Positions 52,029 to 60,373 of a stretch of DNA of 64,000 nt are shown piece after piece. Each line of letters starts with the position of its first letter. Position 1 is the stretch's first letter. The DNA is from Ichthyosporea sp. XGB-2017a (Eukaryota; Opisthokonta; Ichthyosporea). The stretch lies in the NCBI GenBank assembly GCA_002811675.1, contig PDIM01000006.1:1-64000 (forward strand). The letters run 5' to 3'. Both the position numbers and the translations under genes were made by a program. The notes beneath the pieces were generated by a model. It searched no databases. It was not told the DNA's origin and saw only the letters and a program-made list of their open reading frames with translations.

Positions 52029-52591
52029 TGCTTTCACACACACACACACACTTGAATCAACCAAGTACACAAACACAAGAAATAACAAACTGTAACTAAT
52101 CCAGCAATTACAAGCAACAGCTATACATATTCATAAACAAAGTGACTGACTGGCTCATGACTCACTTCCTCTACTGCATAATAAACTATCCCTCCTCCCA
52201 TCCAACCATCTATATAAAGAAAACACCCCAATACCTCCTTCCTCATGTAACCCTCAAACACGTGCACAGAGGACCAATGGACATGTGCACAGGACTCCCC
52301 CACTCCATTTTCATTCAAAACTTCCTTTTTACTCACTATCCCGATTTGGAAATTTTGTGGCTATTTATCCTCATATTTAGTATTTCTACAAGTATTTCTT
52401 CGCCCTCTGATTGGTTGATGGAGTTCCCAATGTCCAATTAGATTGATGATAAATGCCTTTTCCCCCTTTCTTTCGTTTAAGACCTCAAAACGGTTTCGCG
52501 GTGTGTATCGCTCGTTTTGTTTATGTTCCTTTTTTCTTCCTTTGTTTGTTTTATTGATTGATTTGATTGTTGTTTTGATTAAGTGGACACT
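52029..52591. promoter_or_regulatory. Divergent promoter of GrpE and the aminotransferase
   Basis: Contains a TGACTCA bZIP site (52158-52164), an imperfect direct repeat CACGTGCACAG and CATGTGCACAG around a CCAAT (about 52260-52302), and further CCAAT-type boxes GATTGGT, CCCAAT and GTCCAAT at about 52399-52438. A palindromic E-box CACGTG is part of the first repeat. A bZIP site at the GrpE/aminotransferase promoter would fit amino-acid control, but this has not been shown. Confidence 0.5.
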
Positions 52592-53965
52592 ATGTATGTC
52601 ACTAGCTGCCCTACCTCGACAGCTATAGCTCAGGTAGCAAGAAATGTCGCAAAACTGGCGGCTACAGCCAACTTCTCCACCTCCAGGGCTGCCCAATATG
52701 CGGTGAAGCCCTCCTCCAGGGTGATGGGCTTCAAGGAGAGTGTGTTCTCCGAGTTTACACCGCTCGCTCTGAAATATAGAGCAGCCAATCTGGGGCAGGG
52801 GTTCCCGGACTTTGAGTGTCCGGACTTTATCAAAAACACAGCACAGATCTCCGTAAATGAGAATCATAATCAGTACACGCGCTCAGCAGGGAATCCCCTT
52901 TTGGTAGCCATTTTGGCAGAAAACTACGCGCCATTATTTAAAAAAAGCCTTGATCCAATCACAGAGATACTTGTAACCGCGGGAGCGACGGAGGCGCTCT
53001 ACTGTTCCTTTCAAGCTTTTATAGATCCCGGTGACGAGGTGATCCTGATGGAGCCCTTCTACGACGCGTATGAGGCACAGATACAGATGGCTGGGGGGGT
53101 TCCCAAGTATGTACCGTTGAGAGAGAAGGCTCCTGCTCCAGGGCAGAAGCCAACTTCCGATGACTGGAAATTAGATATGGCAGAAATGGAAAAGAGTGTG
53201 TCCAGTAAAACGAAGGCTTTGGTCATCAACAACCCTCACAACCCGCTGGGTAAGGTGTGGAGCCGGAAAGAACTGGAAGAAGTAGCAAAGTTTGCGATCA
53301 AACATGACCTGATTGTTGTGTCTGATGAGGTATATGAGCATCTTGTTTTCTCTGATAGTCCAAATGAGCATATTCGCATTGCCACACTAGATGGGATGTG
53401 GGATAGAACAGTAACTGTGTGTAGTGCAGGAAAGACCTTTTCTGTGACTGGCTGGAAGATTGGATGGATCGTGGGCTCCCCTAGTATCATCAAGCCTCTG
53501 GCAATGGCGCATCAATGGATTCCTTTTTGTGTATCCACCCCACTTCAAGTTGCCGTGGCAAAGGCCTACCAGGACTGCAAGTCTTCGAATTACTTTGACG
53601 AATTCCAGGCCATGTTTGAAGCGAAACGTGATAACCTCTACAAGGGGCTGGCAGAAGCTGGGTTTGCTCCTACACTTCCTCATGGAGGCTATTTTGTTAT
53701 GGCAGATACTTCCCTGATCAAGTCCGATGACTTGGCCTCAAATCCCGCAGAAGATAACATCACAGGAATCACAAAACACGATTACGAAGTGTGCAGATTT
53801 TTGGCTCGAGTTGCCAATGTTGTTGCTATCCCTCCTAGCGCGTTTTATTGCGATGAACACAGTGAACTTCCTGCCAAGTATGCAAGATTCGCATTTTGCA
53901 AAGAAGATTCTGCCATTCAAAAGGCTTGTGAAAACCTTCTCAAATTCTCTAAGAGTAAAATGTGA
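52592..53965 (+). CDS. KYAT: Kynurenine/cysteine-conjugate-type aminotransferase (KYAT I/III)
   Basis: From the ATG at 52592 it encodes 457 residues; the first 45 resemble a mitochondrial targeting sequence. It is a fold-type I, class I aminotransferase. NLGQGFPDFECPDFI and NQYTRSAGNPLL are KYAT-specific. ITEILVTAGATEALYCSFQA binds the cofactor phosphate. VINNPHNPLGKVWSRKELEE and VVSDEVYEHLVF are the aspartate and tyrosine that hold PLP. SAGKTFSVTGWKIGW holds the Schiff-base lysine. Known KYAT enzymes convert kynurenine, glutamine and other amino acids with 2-oxo acids; some aminotransferases of this wide group also act on 2-aminoadipate. Substrate choice cannot be read from the sequence. It converges on the acidic protein, 74 bp between stops. 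Confidence 0.92.
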   Translation: MYVTSCPTSTAIAQVARNVAKLAATANFSTSRAAQYAVKPSSRVMGFKESVFSEFTPLALKYRAANLGQGFPDFECPDFIKNTAQISVNENHNQYTRSAGNPLLVAILAENYAPLFKKSLDPITEILVTAGATEALYCSFQAFIDPGDEVILMEPFYDAYEAQIQMAGGVPKYVPLREKAPAPGQKPTSDDWKLDMAEMEKSVSSKTKALVINNPHNPLGKVWSRKELEEVAKFAIKHDLIVVSDEVYEHLVFSDSPNEHIRIATLDGMWDRTVTVCSAGKTFSVTGWKIGWIVGSPSIIKPLAMAHQWIPFCVSTPLQVAVAKAYQDCKSSNYFDEFQAMFEAKRDNLYKGLAEAGFAPTLPHGGYFVMADTSLIKSDDLASNPAEDNITGITKHDYEVCRFLARVANVVAIPPSAFYCDEHSELPAKYARFAFCKEDSAIQKACENLLKFSKSKM

Positions 53966-54039
53966 AGCGGGGATAAGAACATATATTACAAGAGAAGAAA
54001 AACTACGTGCACCAAAAAAAATAAAAGAAACGGAAAAGA

Positions 54040-54987
54040 TCACCCTTTTGCCTGTCCGTATTTCTTTAAAATATCATTCACTGCCTGGTAGTCAGAGTCA
54101 TCATCCGATAGATCATCCAGGTCCGAGCCTTCCAGGTCATCCGCACAAAACGGCAAGATTTGTTCGAGGCCAGCATCCACCTCAGCATTCTCCCCCACTC
54201 TTTGTTTCGATTTACTATCCTCACTCGTGTTTCTTCCAATAATAGCCGCCATCAAAGCTGCCTCTTCCTCGTTATCAGATTCAATGTCACTACCACTGTA
54301 TCCATCCAATTCCATATCATCACCACATTCCACCTCCTCGTCGAGGACATTATCCCCCCCAAACACACCCACTTCAGCCTCATCACGCACCCTCTCCACG
54401 CGCCTCTGCAAGCTGTTCAAGCGCGCAGACATATCCGACGGCGTGTTTAGCATTAACGGCTTGAGCGGAACCTCGGTGCGGGCCAAATTTCCTTCCCTAT
54501 CCATTGGCGGAGTGGCAGTTCCATCAGAGGGGGGCGCTTCCCCACCACAAGTCCTTCCCGGGTAGTTGGTCAGCATATCCAAAAGCACCACTTCCTCCAC
54601 CTTCAGCTTATTCACTTGTTCCTCAAACCCCCGTCTCGCCTCCATCAGCACCCGCCGCTCCTCCTTCAGCTCCTCCAGGACCTCCTTAGGAGTGCACCTC
54701 ACATAGGCAGACAGTGGCACCTGCTCCCCGCTTCCCTTTCCTTCCCCAAACAGCCCCATCTCCTCCTCCTCATCTTCCTCCATATCCATATCCACATCGT
54801 CCCCCTCAAATACCTCCCCATAATGTCTCAGTCCAAGGATCCTCTCAGAAATCCCCAGCAGCCCCCTATCTCCGGACTCCCCGTCCCTGCCCCTGTGGCT
54901 TCTCCCCGGTAAAGGGAACAAATCCCCACCAAACACAGCCCCATACATGTCCCCCTCCTCTTCCCTTCCTCCTTGCTGCTCCTGCAT
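54040..54987 (-). CDS. Acidic protein of unknown function
   Basis: Encodes 315 residues from ATG 54987. Two Asp/Glu-rich regions (about 60-80, DDVDMDMEEDEEEEMG, and about 215-245) flank a short helical coiled-coil-like part (PKEVLEELKEERRVLMEARR, about 105-140). The C-terminus LDDLSDDDSDYQAVNDILKK, rich in Asp and Ser, could be a CK2-phosphorylated acidic tail. I do not recognise the family. An alternative ATG at 55185 would add 66 very hydrophobic residues; these lie in AT-rich leader sequence and I consider them untranslated. Acidic proteins of this sort are often nuclear histone or chromatin chaperones, which is only a guess. Confidence 0.6.
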   Translation of the reverse strand: MQEQQGGREEEGDMYGAVFGGDLFPLPGRSHRGRDGESGDRGLLGISERILGLRHYGEVFEGDDVDMDMEEDEEEEMGLFGEGKGSGEQVPLSAYVRCTPKEVLEELKEERRVLMEARRGFEEQVNKLKVEEVVLLDMLTNYPGRTCGGEAPPSDGTATPPMDREGNLARTEVPLKPLMLNTPSDMSARLNSLQRRVERVRDEAEVGVFGGDNVLDEEVECGDDMELDGYSGSDIESDNEEEAALMAAIIGRNTSEDSKSKQRVGENAEVDAGLEQILPFCADDLEGSDLDDLSDDDSDYQAVNDILKKYGQAKG

Positions 54988-55404
54988 CTTTAATCCTTCT
55001 ACTATACCATAAAAAACACCACTACAAACAACACCGTACCAAAGGATTACCCAAACAAAAATATACACAAATCCAAAATCAAATAAGCTCAACCCAAACT
55101 TCAAAATCAAAAAAAAACAACACAAATAAAAACACATACAAAGCCAACAAAGGGTGAAAGAAGCCCCCCAAAATATTTCTCCCATGTGATCTGTGAAATA
55201 GGGCCCAATTATTATTATTGTCCTGTAATTTGTATAATGAGTTAACTATGGGGATTGGGATATCTATGAGTGTTACAGTACTGTAGTGTTATTATTAGTG
55301 AGAGGCGCAAAGGGGGACTGACAGAGAGAGAGAAAGAGGGAGAGAGAGAGAAGGCCGGGCAGTAAATCTGGAACAAGTGACTTGGAAAGAAGTATAGAGG
55401 AAGA
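54988..55404. promoter_or_regulatory. Divergent promoter of the acidic-protein and NOP9 genes
   Basis: About 420 bp. The NOP9 side carries a GA-rich tract (about 55320-55352) and the word ACAGTACTGTAGTGTTATTATT (about 55273-55293). No further gene. Confidence 0.4.
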
Positions 55405-57471
55405 ATGGCTGTGACAGAGATCGGGGCAGGGGAGCAGGGACAGGGGGTGTTGCCACCTGTAGTGGTTGCCGCTAAAAAGAAGAAGGTCGAAAAGAAGAAC
55501 TACAGTAAGTTGCCAGAAGCCACGCAGAGTTACTTTGCCCGTGTGGAGGTGATGCTGGATGCGGATGAGTTTGAAGACGTGGAGGATCGCAATGTATTTA
55601 TTGGAAATGTATTTGTAGAAATCCGCAAGCAGGAACTCCTGTTGTGTTTCGACCAGGAGTGTAGCCGAATCCTGGAGAAGCTTTTACGGGCGTGCAGTAA
55701 CTATCACCTGCGGCGATTTATGACTCTGCTGGGTGGGAACTATCTCAAGCTGTGCACAAACAGGTATGGAAGCCACGTGCTCCAAACTATTCTGTGCCTG
55801 GTGCCCGCGGCTATGGAGTGGGAGGGCGTGCATGGCAGCGCTGTCCCGGAAATGTTTGCAGACGAAGAAGCAGAGAGGGCAGAGGAAGCTGAGGATGGAG
55901 AGATACCGGAATTGCGACCCATTGCGGAATTGGTTGTAAATCTGTGCAAGGAGTGTGAAGAGAGACTGGACACGTTGATGAACAATGGGTACGCCAGCCA
56001 TGTGTTCCGATGGATTATTGCCATTTTGTCTGGGACCGAAATGGCCGATGAGCTTATGAGGAGCAAGCGGTCTAGAACCTATCACGAGCGGGCAAAGGGC
56101 CCACACAACAAGGGCAGCCAGATGGGAGGGGATAAAAGAGGAGCGGAAAATATTGTTAAGTTTGCAGCGCACCCCGAATATCTGCAGCACTTTAGTGAAG
56201 TAGCTGATAAAGTGGGGACCTTCCTGGAGAGTGAGGGGAAGTTGAAAGAGTTTGCAACCAGCCCCACTGGATCACCGGTTCTTCAGGCCTTGCTTCTGGC
56301 ATTGAAAAAATCAAACAAGAATATGATGAAGGAGTTTGTGAGTAAGCTATTCAAATTGGAGAGTGAGGAGAAATCAACAGCAGATGAAAATGGCGAGGGA
56401 GTTTCTGGTAGTGAAATTGAAAACATTCTTATTCGTGATTCTGTGGGAAGCCATTTAATGGAAAAGATCTTGGAAGTAATGGATGGAGAGAGCGTGTTTA
56501 TGAATAACTTTTACTCAAAATACCTTAAAAAGTCATTGGTTGAATTCGCGACGGACTCGATTGCAAACTTTGTTGTTCAACATTTCATTGCTAATGTCAA
56601 AGATGTTACTCTGTTTAAAGAACTTGCTGTTACCTTCAAAGATGCGATGGAGGATGTTTTAGCGTCTGGGAATCTGGGAGTGGTTGTAAAGTTGACTGAA
56701 GGGTGCATTAGATTTGGAACAAGTCAGAAGCGAGTTATGAAGGCCCTTGTCAAGGCTTTCCATTGCCCCTCTAAAGCAAGAAAGTGTCAGTTGAGCAGAT
56801 GCTTGATTCATTACATGACCCAAGACTTACTTGGTAATGAAGAAAAACTGGATGAGGAAATTAGGGACAGGCCAGTATCACTGCAAGGGGTGCTTATTCT
56901 GCAAAATCTCTTTAAGTTCAAGGAGACGGAAAATACACTAGCTGTAGAAAGCCTTATGCACTATAGTGCAGACGCCCTGATTGCTATGTCACGTCATGTT
57001 AATGTTAGTAGAGTACTTGATGCGTTCTTTTCAGGTAATGTATGCCCCAAAAAGAAGGTTGAGGCCTTCCGTGCTATCAGAGGGCGATTCGCAGAAATGG
57101 CGATGGATAAATATGCCTCGCGTGTGCTTGAAACGATGTGGGCAAATTTATGCCTGATTGATCGCAAAGTTGTTGCAGAAGAACTTGTAGCTGCAGAAGA
57201 AAATGTGAAAATTAGCTTCAGCGGAAGATTTGTGTTCCGTAACTTCGCACTGGATAAATATAAGCTCCAATATGACCAATGGATGCGCATTCAAAGTGGC
57301 AAAGCGCCGCGTGTAGTGAAATCCACGAGTTCTTCTGAAGAGTCGACCCAAATCTCTGCTGGGAAGGCAGAAGAGAGTAACGAAATTGACAACATCCTTG
57401 AGGCAATCAAATTATCCAAAGGGGCAAATTCAGAGCGCCCTAAGAAGAGAGTGAAAAAATCCGAGAAATAA
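55405..57471 (+). CDS. NOP9: NOP9 pumilio-like pre-rRNA binding protein
   Basis: Single exon, 688 residues. Early residues include YSKLPEATQSYFARVEVMLD. Pumilio-type helical repeats follow: YLKLCTNRYGSHVLQTIL, NNGYASHVFRWIIAIL, FATSPTGSPVLQALLLAL, VGSHLMEKILEVMDG, DSIANFVVQHFIANVKDV and DKYASRVLETMWANL. These match NOP9, which binds the 18S rRNA precursor near site D and blocks premature cleavage by NOB1 in 40S maturation. Length agrees with yeast and animal NOP9. An acidic/variable insert lies near 150-170. The basic, Glu/Lys-rich tail ends in a nuclear-localisation-like KKRVKKSEK. The first 900 nt have visibly higher GC content than the remainder. Confidence 0.9.
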   Translation: MAVTEIGAGEQGQGVLPPVVVAAKKKKVEKKNYSKLPEATQSYFARVEVMLDADEFEDVEDRNVFIGNVFVEIRKQELLLCFDQECSRILEKLLRACSNYHLRRFMTLLGGNYLKLCTNRYGSHVLQTILCLVPAAMEWEGVHGSAVPEMFADEEAERAEEAEDGEIPELRPIAELVVNLCKECEERLDTLMNNGYASHVFRWIIAILSGTEMADELMRSKRSRTYHERAKGPHNKGSQMGGDKRGAENIVKFAAHPEYLQHFSEVADKVGTFLESEGKLKEFATSPTGSPVLQALLLALKKSNKNMMKEFVSKLFKLESEEKSTADENGEGVSGSEIENILIRDSVGSHLMEKILEVMDGESVFMNNFYSKYLKKSLVEFATDSIANFVVQHFIANVKDVTLFKELAVTFKDAMEDVLASGNLGVVVKLTEGCIRFGTSQKRVMKALVKAFHCPSKARKCQLSRCLIHYMTQDLLGNEEKLDEEIRDRPVSLQGVLILQNLFKFKETENTLAVESLMHYSADALIAMSRHVNVSRVLDAFFSGNVCPKKKVEAFRAIRGRFAEMAMDKYASRVLETMWANLCLIDRKVVAEELVAAEENVKISFSGRFVFRNFALDKYKLQYDQWMRIQSGKAPRVVKSTSSSEESTQISAGKAEESNEIDNILEAIKLSKGANSERPKKRVKKSEK

Positions 57472-57675
57472 ATTGGTTTTATTTGGGTATTGGTCTGCTG
57501 GAATAGCTTGTAGCTAGGAGGTGTTTAGACTAGAGCAGTGCGAAACTAAACTGCTGGAATAAAAGCACTACTTTGAGAAAATTAACATTTGTAAAGAAAA
57601 GACTCCTGTGTATAACAGGAAGAAAGAAAATGATACAAAGAAACAACCATAGTAAACAACCATAGTGAGATTAAG

Positions 57676-59700
57676 CTATACTGTATGCGATGCTTTGGGA
57701 GTAAACTCGTGGAGCTTCTTAAATAGGCCCAATTTCATGGACTCTGCGTGAGCAATAGCAGAGTCTAGCTTTCTTCTTTTTGAGCGACCTTTGGCAATCG
57801 TCTCTTCAATGGCTTCCATTTTTTTTGCAATGGATTCGACTTGTTTTCGAAATTTCGAAACAGAACGCTCTTCTTCGTGAAGATCCTTTAGTTGTTTGGC
57901 AAGTGGGGTAGCTTCGCCTTCTAATTCTCGCCTTCTAGTTTCCAATTCAGACAGCTTTTTACGAAGGGGGATCAGCTCTTTTGTTAGAGGTGACAGTTTG
58001 GCCTTCAACGGTGCTTTTCGCTCTTCAATACTGTTCTCTTTCCGAGCGACTTCGTCAAGGAGGGTCTTCAACTTCAACGAAGAGCTACTGCTTGGTGTTT
58101 GAAACATGAGCTCATCGATGTTTATCTCTTTTGATTGGTCCGTTTGCGATCTGGGTGTAAGGTCCATAAGACAAGTTTTAGCTCGTTCTTCACTGTAACT
58201 TCCTCGATTGTGATCGGCTGTTGTTGCTCTCGGAGTAGCTGTGACTGTGGATGGGGCTGAGACTGGAGTCTGTTTTAGATATTCACCCCTTGGCATAGGT
58301 GGGTTTTTGGTTTGAGGAATTTCGGTCGTATGAGAAAGTTTTTGTACACGATCTGAGGTACTAGACCCAATGGCTTCCTCAGTTGGACTGGACACAGCAG
58401 AGTCTCTTTGGCCTTCTAAATTTGTTGCCGGAATACTGTCAGTCCTAGAACCTTCCATCAGAACCTTTTTAAAATTTGGAGGGTTTTTTGCTTTCACTAG
58501 CACACCTGGGGCCTCCATACACTGTTGCTGACCTGCTACTGTCTTTCTTTCTGGCTTGACAGGAACCTTGAATTCAAAGTTTTTATCACCATTATCCTTT
58601 TCAATGGGGCTTTCTTCCCACGCAGTTTTCGTCTCGTCCTTACCCAAGCTCACTTCGTTAGGTGTGCTGCTTGGACGTTTGATGCCTTTCTTTGAATAGG
58701 TGTATTTTACTTTAGGTCGCGGTTTTATATTCTTGAACGGCGTTTCGGGACCAACTTTCCATCTATCTTTTGGGGGACTGCTGCATACGCAGGCCCTGGT
58801 ATCCATGAAACACCCTCTGCATGTATTATCATCAACAGATAAATCCACGCTAGCTTCTTCCCCTTCATCGGACTGCTCATCTACATTCGTACTTGTAAGG
58901 GATTCCATTAGACTCTCCATTTCATCATCCACCTCATTGGCCACCCCCCCCATTCTACTATCATTGCCACCTTTCTTCAGATCGGCTTTAGCCTGGGGAA
59001 CTAAGGGTGAGAAATAAAAGCGCGAGCCACTCTGATCCTCGGCCTGGACCCTTTCCGGAGTAAGGAAGGTTCGGGTAGAGTCAACAACGGTTACTTTTTG
59101 TTTCTTTAAGGGGATTGGTACAAGAAATTCAGGCTTCACGTCGTCATTACAAACAAGAACTTTAACAGGTTTGTTATCTTTCACTACCACAGAGCGACGC
59201 TCCCCAATCATCTTGGCAGCGGTCCCTGCACTTCTTACAAGGCTTGACTCCAAATCTCTCACGCATGCTTCTTCTTCCTCAGCCGCATCATGCAACAGGA
59301 GCAAATCCCCAACCCCTTCCACTTCTTCAAGTGTGGTTCTCCGGTACTGCGTTTCTGCAGATTCTTTCTTCAGCACAGTTCCGCTCGTTTCTTGTTCTAC
59401 TTCTTCCTCTTGTTCGCCCTCCTCTTCTCTACTCCTCCTCACAACGCATTGAGTCAGGTGCTTAATCTGCGCATTTAGCTCTCTGGGTATCCTTGCCAGT
59501 TCTTCCTCTTCCTCCTCTTCTATCTCCTCAGTGGCATACCCTTCTTCCTCTTTAGCCATCACAAAGCAATCCAGCGCTTCCTCCTCTTCCTCTTCTACCC
59601 TCTCCCGCATCTGCTGCTTCCCTTCCTGCTTGACAGCCACTCGTTCCCGTTTCACAATTCCCAGCATTTTTTCGATCCTTTCCCCCTCCGCTTTCTTCAT
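57676..59700 (-). CDS. Coiled-coil, disordered protein of unknown function
   Basis: Encodes 674 residues from the ATG at 59700. The first 130 residues are Glu-rich and charged (EEEEEEALDCF, then IPRELNAQIKHLTQC). The middle is disordered with a CRGCFMDTRACVC cysteine cluster near 295-307 that could bind a metal ion. The last 140 residues (about 520-665) form a clear heptad coiled coil (KAKLSPLTKELIPLRKKLSE, then LKDLHEEERSVSKFRKQVES), with KGRSKRRK as a likely nuclear signal. I do not recognise any family. The architecture, disorder followed by a C-terminal coiled coil with a basic patch, is seen in many kinetochore, centrosome and spindle-associated proteins, but nothing here fixes which. 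Confidence 0.6.
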   Translation of the reverse strand: MKKAEGERIEKMLGIVKRERVAVKQEGKQQMRERVEEEEEEALDCFVMAKEEEGYATEEIEEEEEEELARIPRELNAQIKHLTQCVVRRSREEEGEQEEEVEQETSGTVLKKESAETQYRRTTLEEVEGVGDLLLLHDAAEEEEACVRDLESSLVRSAGTAAKMIGERRSVVVKDNKPVKVLVCNDDVKPEFLVPIPLKKQKVTVVDSTRTFLTPERVQAEDQSGSRFYFSPLVPQAKADLKKGGNDSRMGGVANEVDDEMESLMESLTSTNVDEQSDEGEEASVDLSVDDNTCRGCFMDTRACVCSSPPKDRWKVGPETPFKNIKPRPKVKYTYSKKGIKRPSSTPNEVSLGKDETKTAWEESPIEKDNGDKNFEFKVPVKPERKTVAGQQQCMEAPGVLVKAKNPPNFKKVLMEGSRTDSIPATNLEGQRDSAVSSPTEEAIGSSTSDRVQKLSHTTEIPQTKNPPMPRGEYLKQTPVSAPSTVTATPRATTADHNRGSYSEERAKTCLMDLTPRSQTDQSKEINIDELMFQTPSSSSSLKLKTLLDEVARKENSIEERKAPLKAKLSPLTKELIPLRKKLSELETRRRELEGEATPLAKQLKDLHEEERSVSKFRKQVESIAKKMEAIEETIAKGRSKRRKLDSAIAHAESMKLGLFKKLHEFTPKASHTV

Positions 59701-60373
59701 CGCCAGCCAACAAACCAGCTCAGCAAAAATCTCAAAAAAGATCAACTCAAACTAACAACTAACAAGAAAGCCTGAGTTGCATTACTTATTCCCAATCTAT
59801 CAACATCAAACAAAAAGCCAAATAGCAACTCTAGTTGTCTCTCTCCCCTTCTATCTGGCACTTGGCACAGTAGTATGTAATTTACCTATAACAACACAAA
59901 CATGTCCAGTCCAGTCCAGTACATGTCCCTGTCCTGCAGTAATAATAATAAAAGCTAATAACATAATTCTGGCACAACCCACACATCACCAGCACACAAC
60001 AAGGATGAAATTCCAGTACCAGAGGAGAATTAGGAGAAGGAGGATCCACCCCTAACCCTTAACCCTGCATATTTCCCGCTCAAATCTAGAGAGTTACAGA
60101 GTGTGTTCTTTGTTACCAGCCAAGGGACTGCCAGCCAAGTGGACTATGAATAGGGATCTTGATTGATTGCCATTAATATCTGATTTCATATCCTTATCTT
60201 GAATTCATTTCGCAAAATGAAAAAAGCACACAGTAGCTACATAGCTTGGAACTGGGCCAGTCATTCGCCCCCCCTATTTATTTCATTCGTTTCCGCTTCT
60301 TTTATTGATATTTCAGATGGTCACTGCGTAGTGGGTACCTCCTACCTTCCTTGTTGTTCCTCTTCGTTCTACC
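59701..60373. promoter_or_regulatory. Spacer upstream of the coiled-coil gene, downstream of PUS10
   Basis: About 670 bp holding the CCCCTAACCCTTAACCCTGC telomere-like stretch (about 60050-60068), a CAGTAATAATAATA word (about 59937-59950) and tandem GTCCA repeats (about 59903-59920). No gene seen. Confidence 0.4.

Noticed and set aside
54160-55157. Proline-rich plus-strand ORFs opposite the acidic protein
   Set aside because: Antisense frames of Glu/Asp/Gly-rich codons give Ser/Pro/Leu-rich sequence; no independent evidence.
55148-55185. Upstream ATG extending the acidic protein by 66 hydrophobic residues
   Set aside because: The extension is encoded by AT-rich leader sequence and would put a membrane segment ahead of a soluble acidic protein; the ATG at 54987 is more natural.
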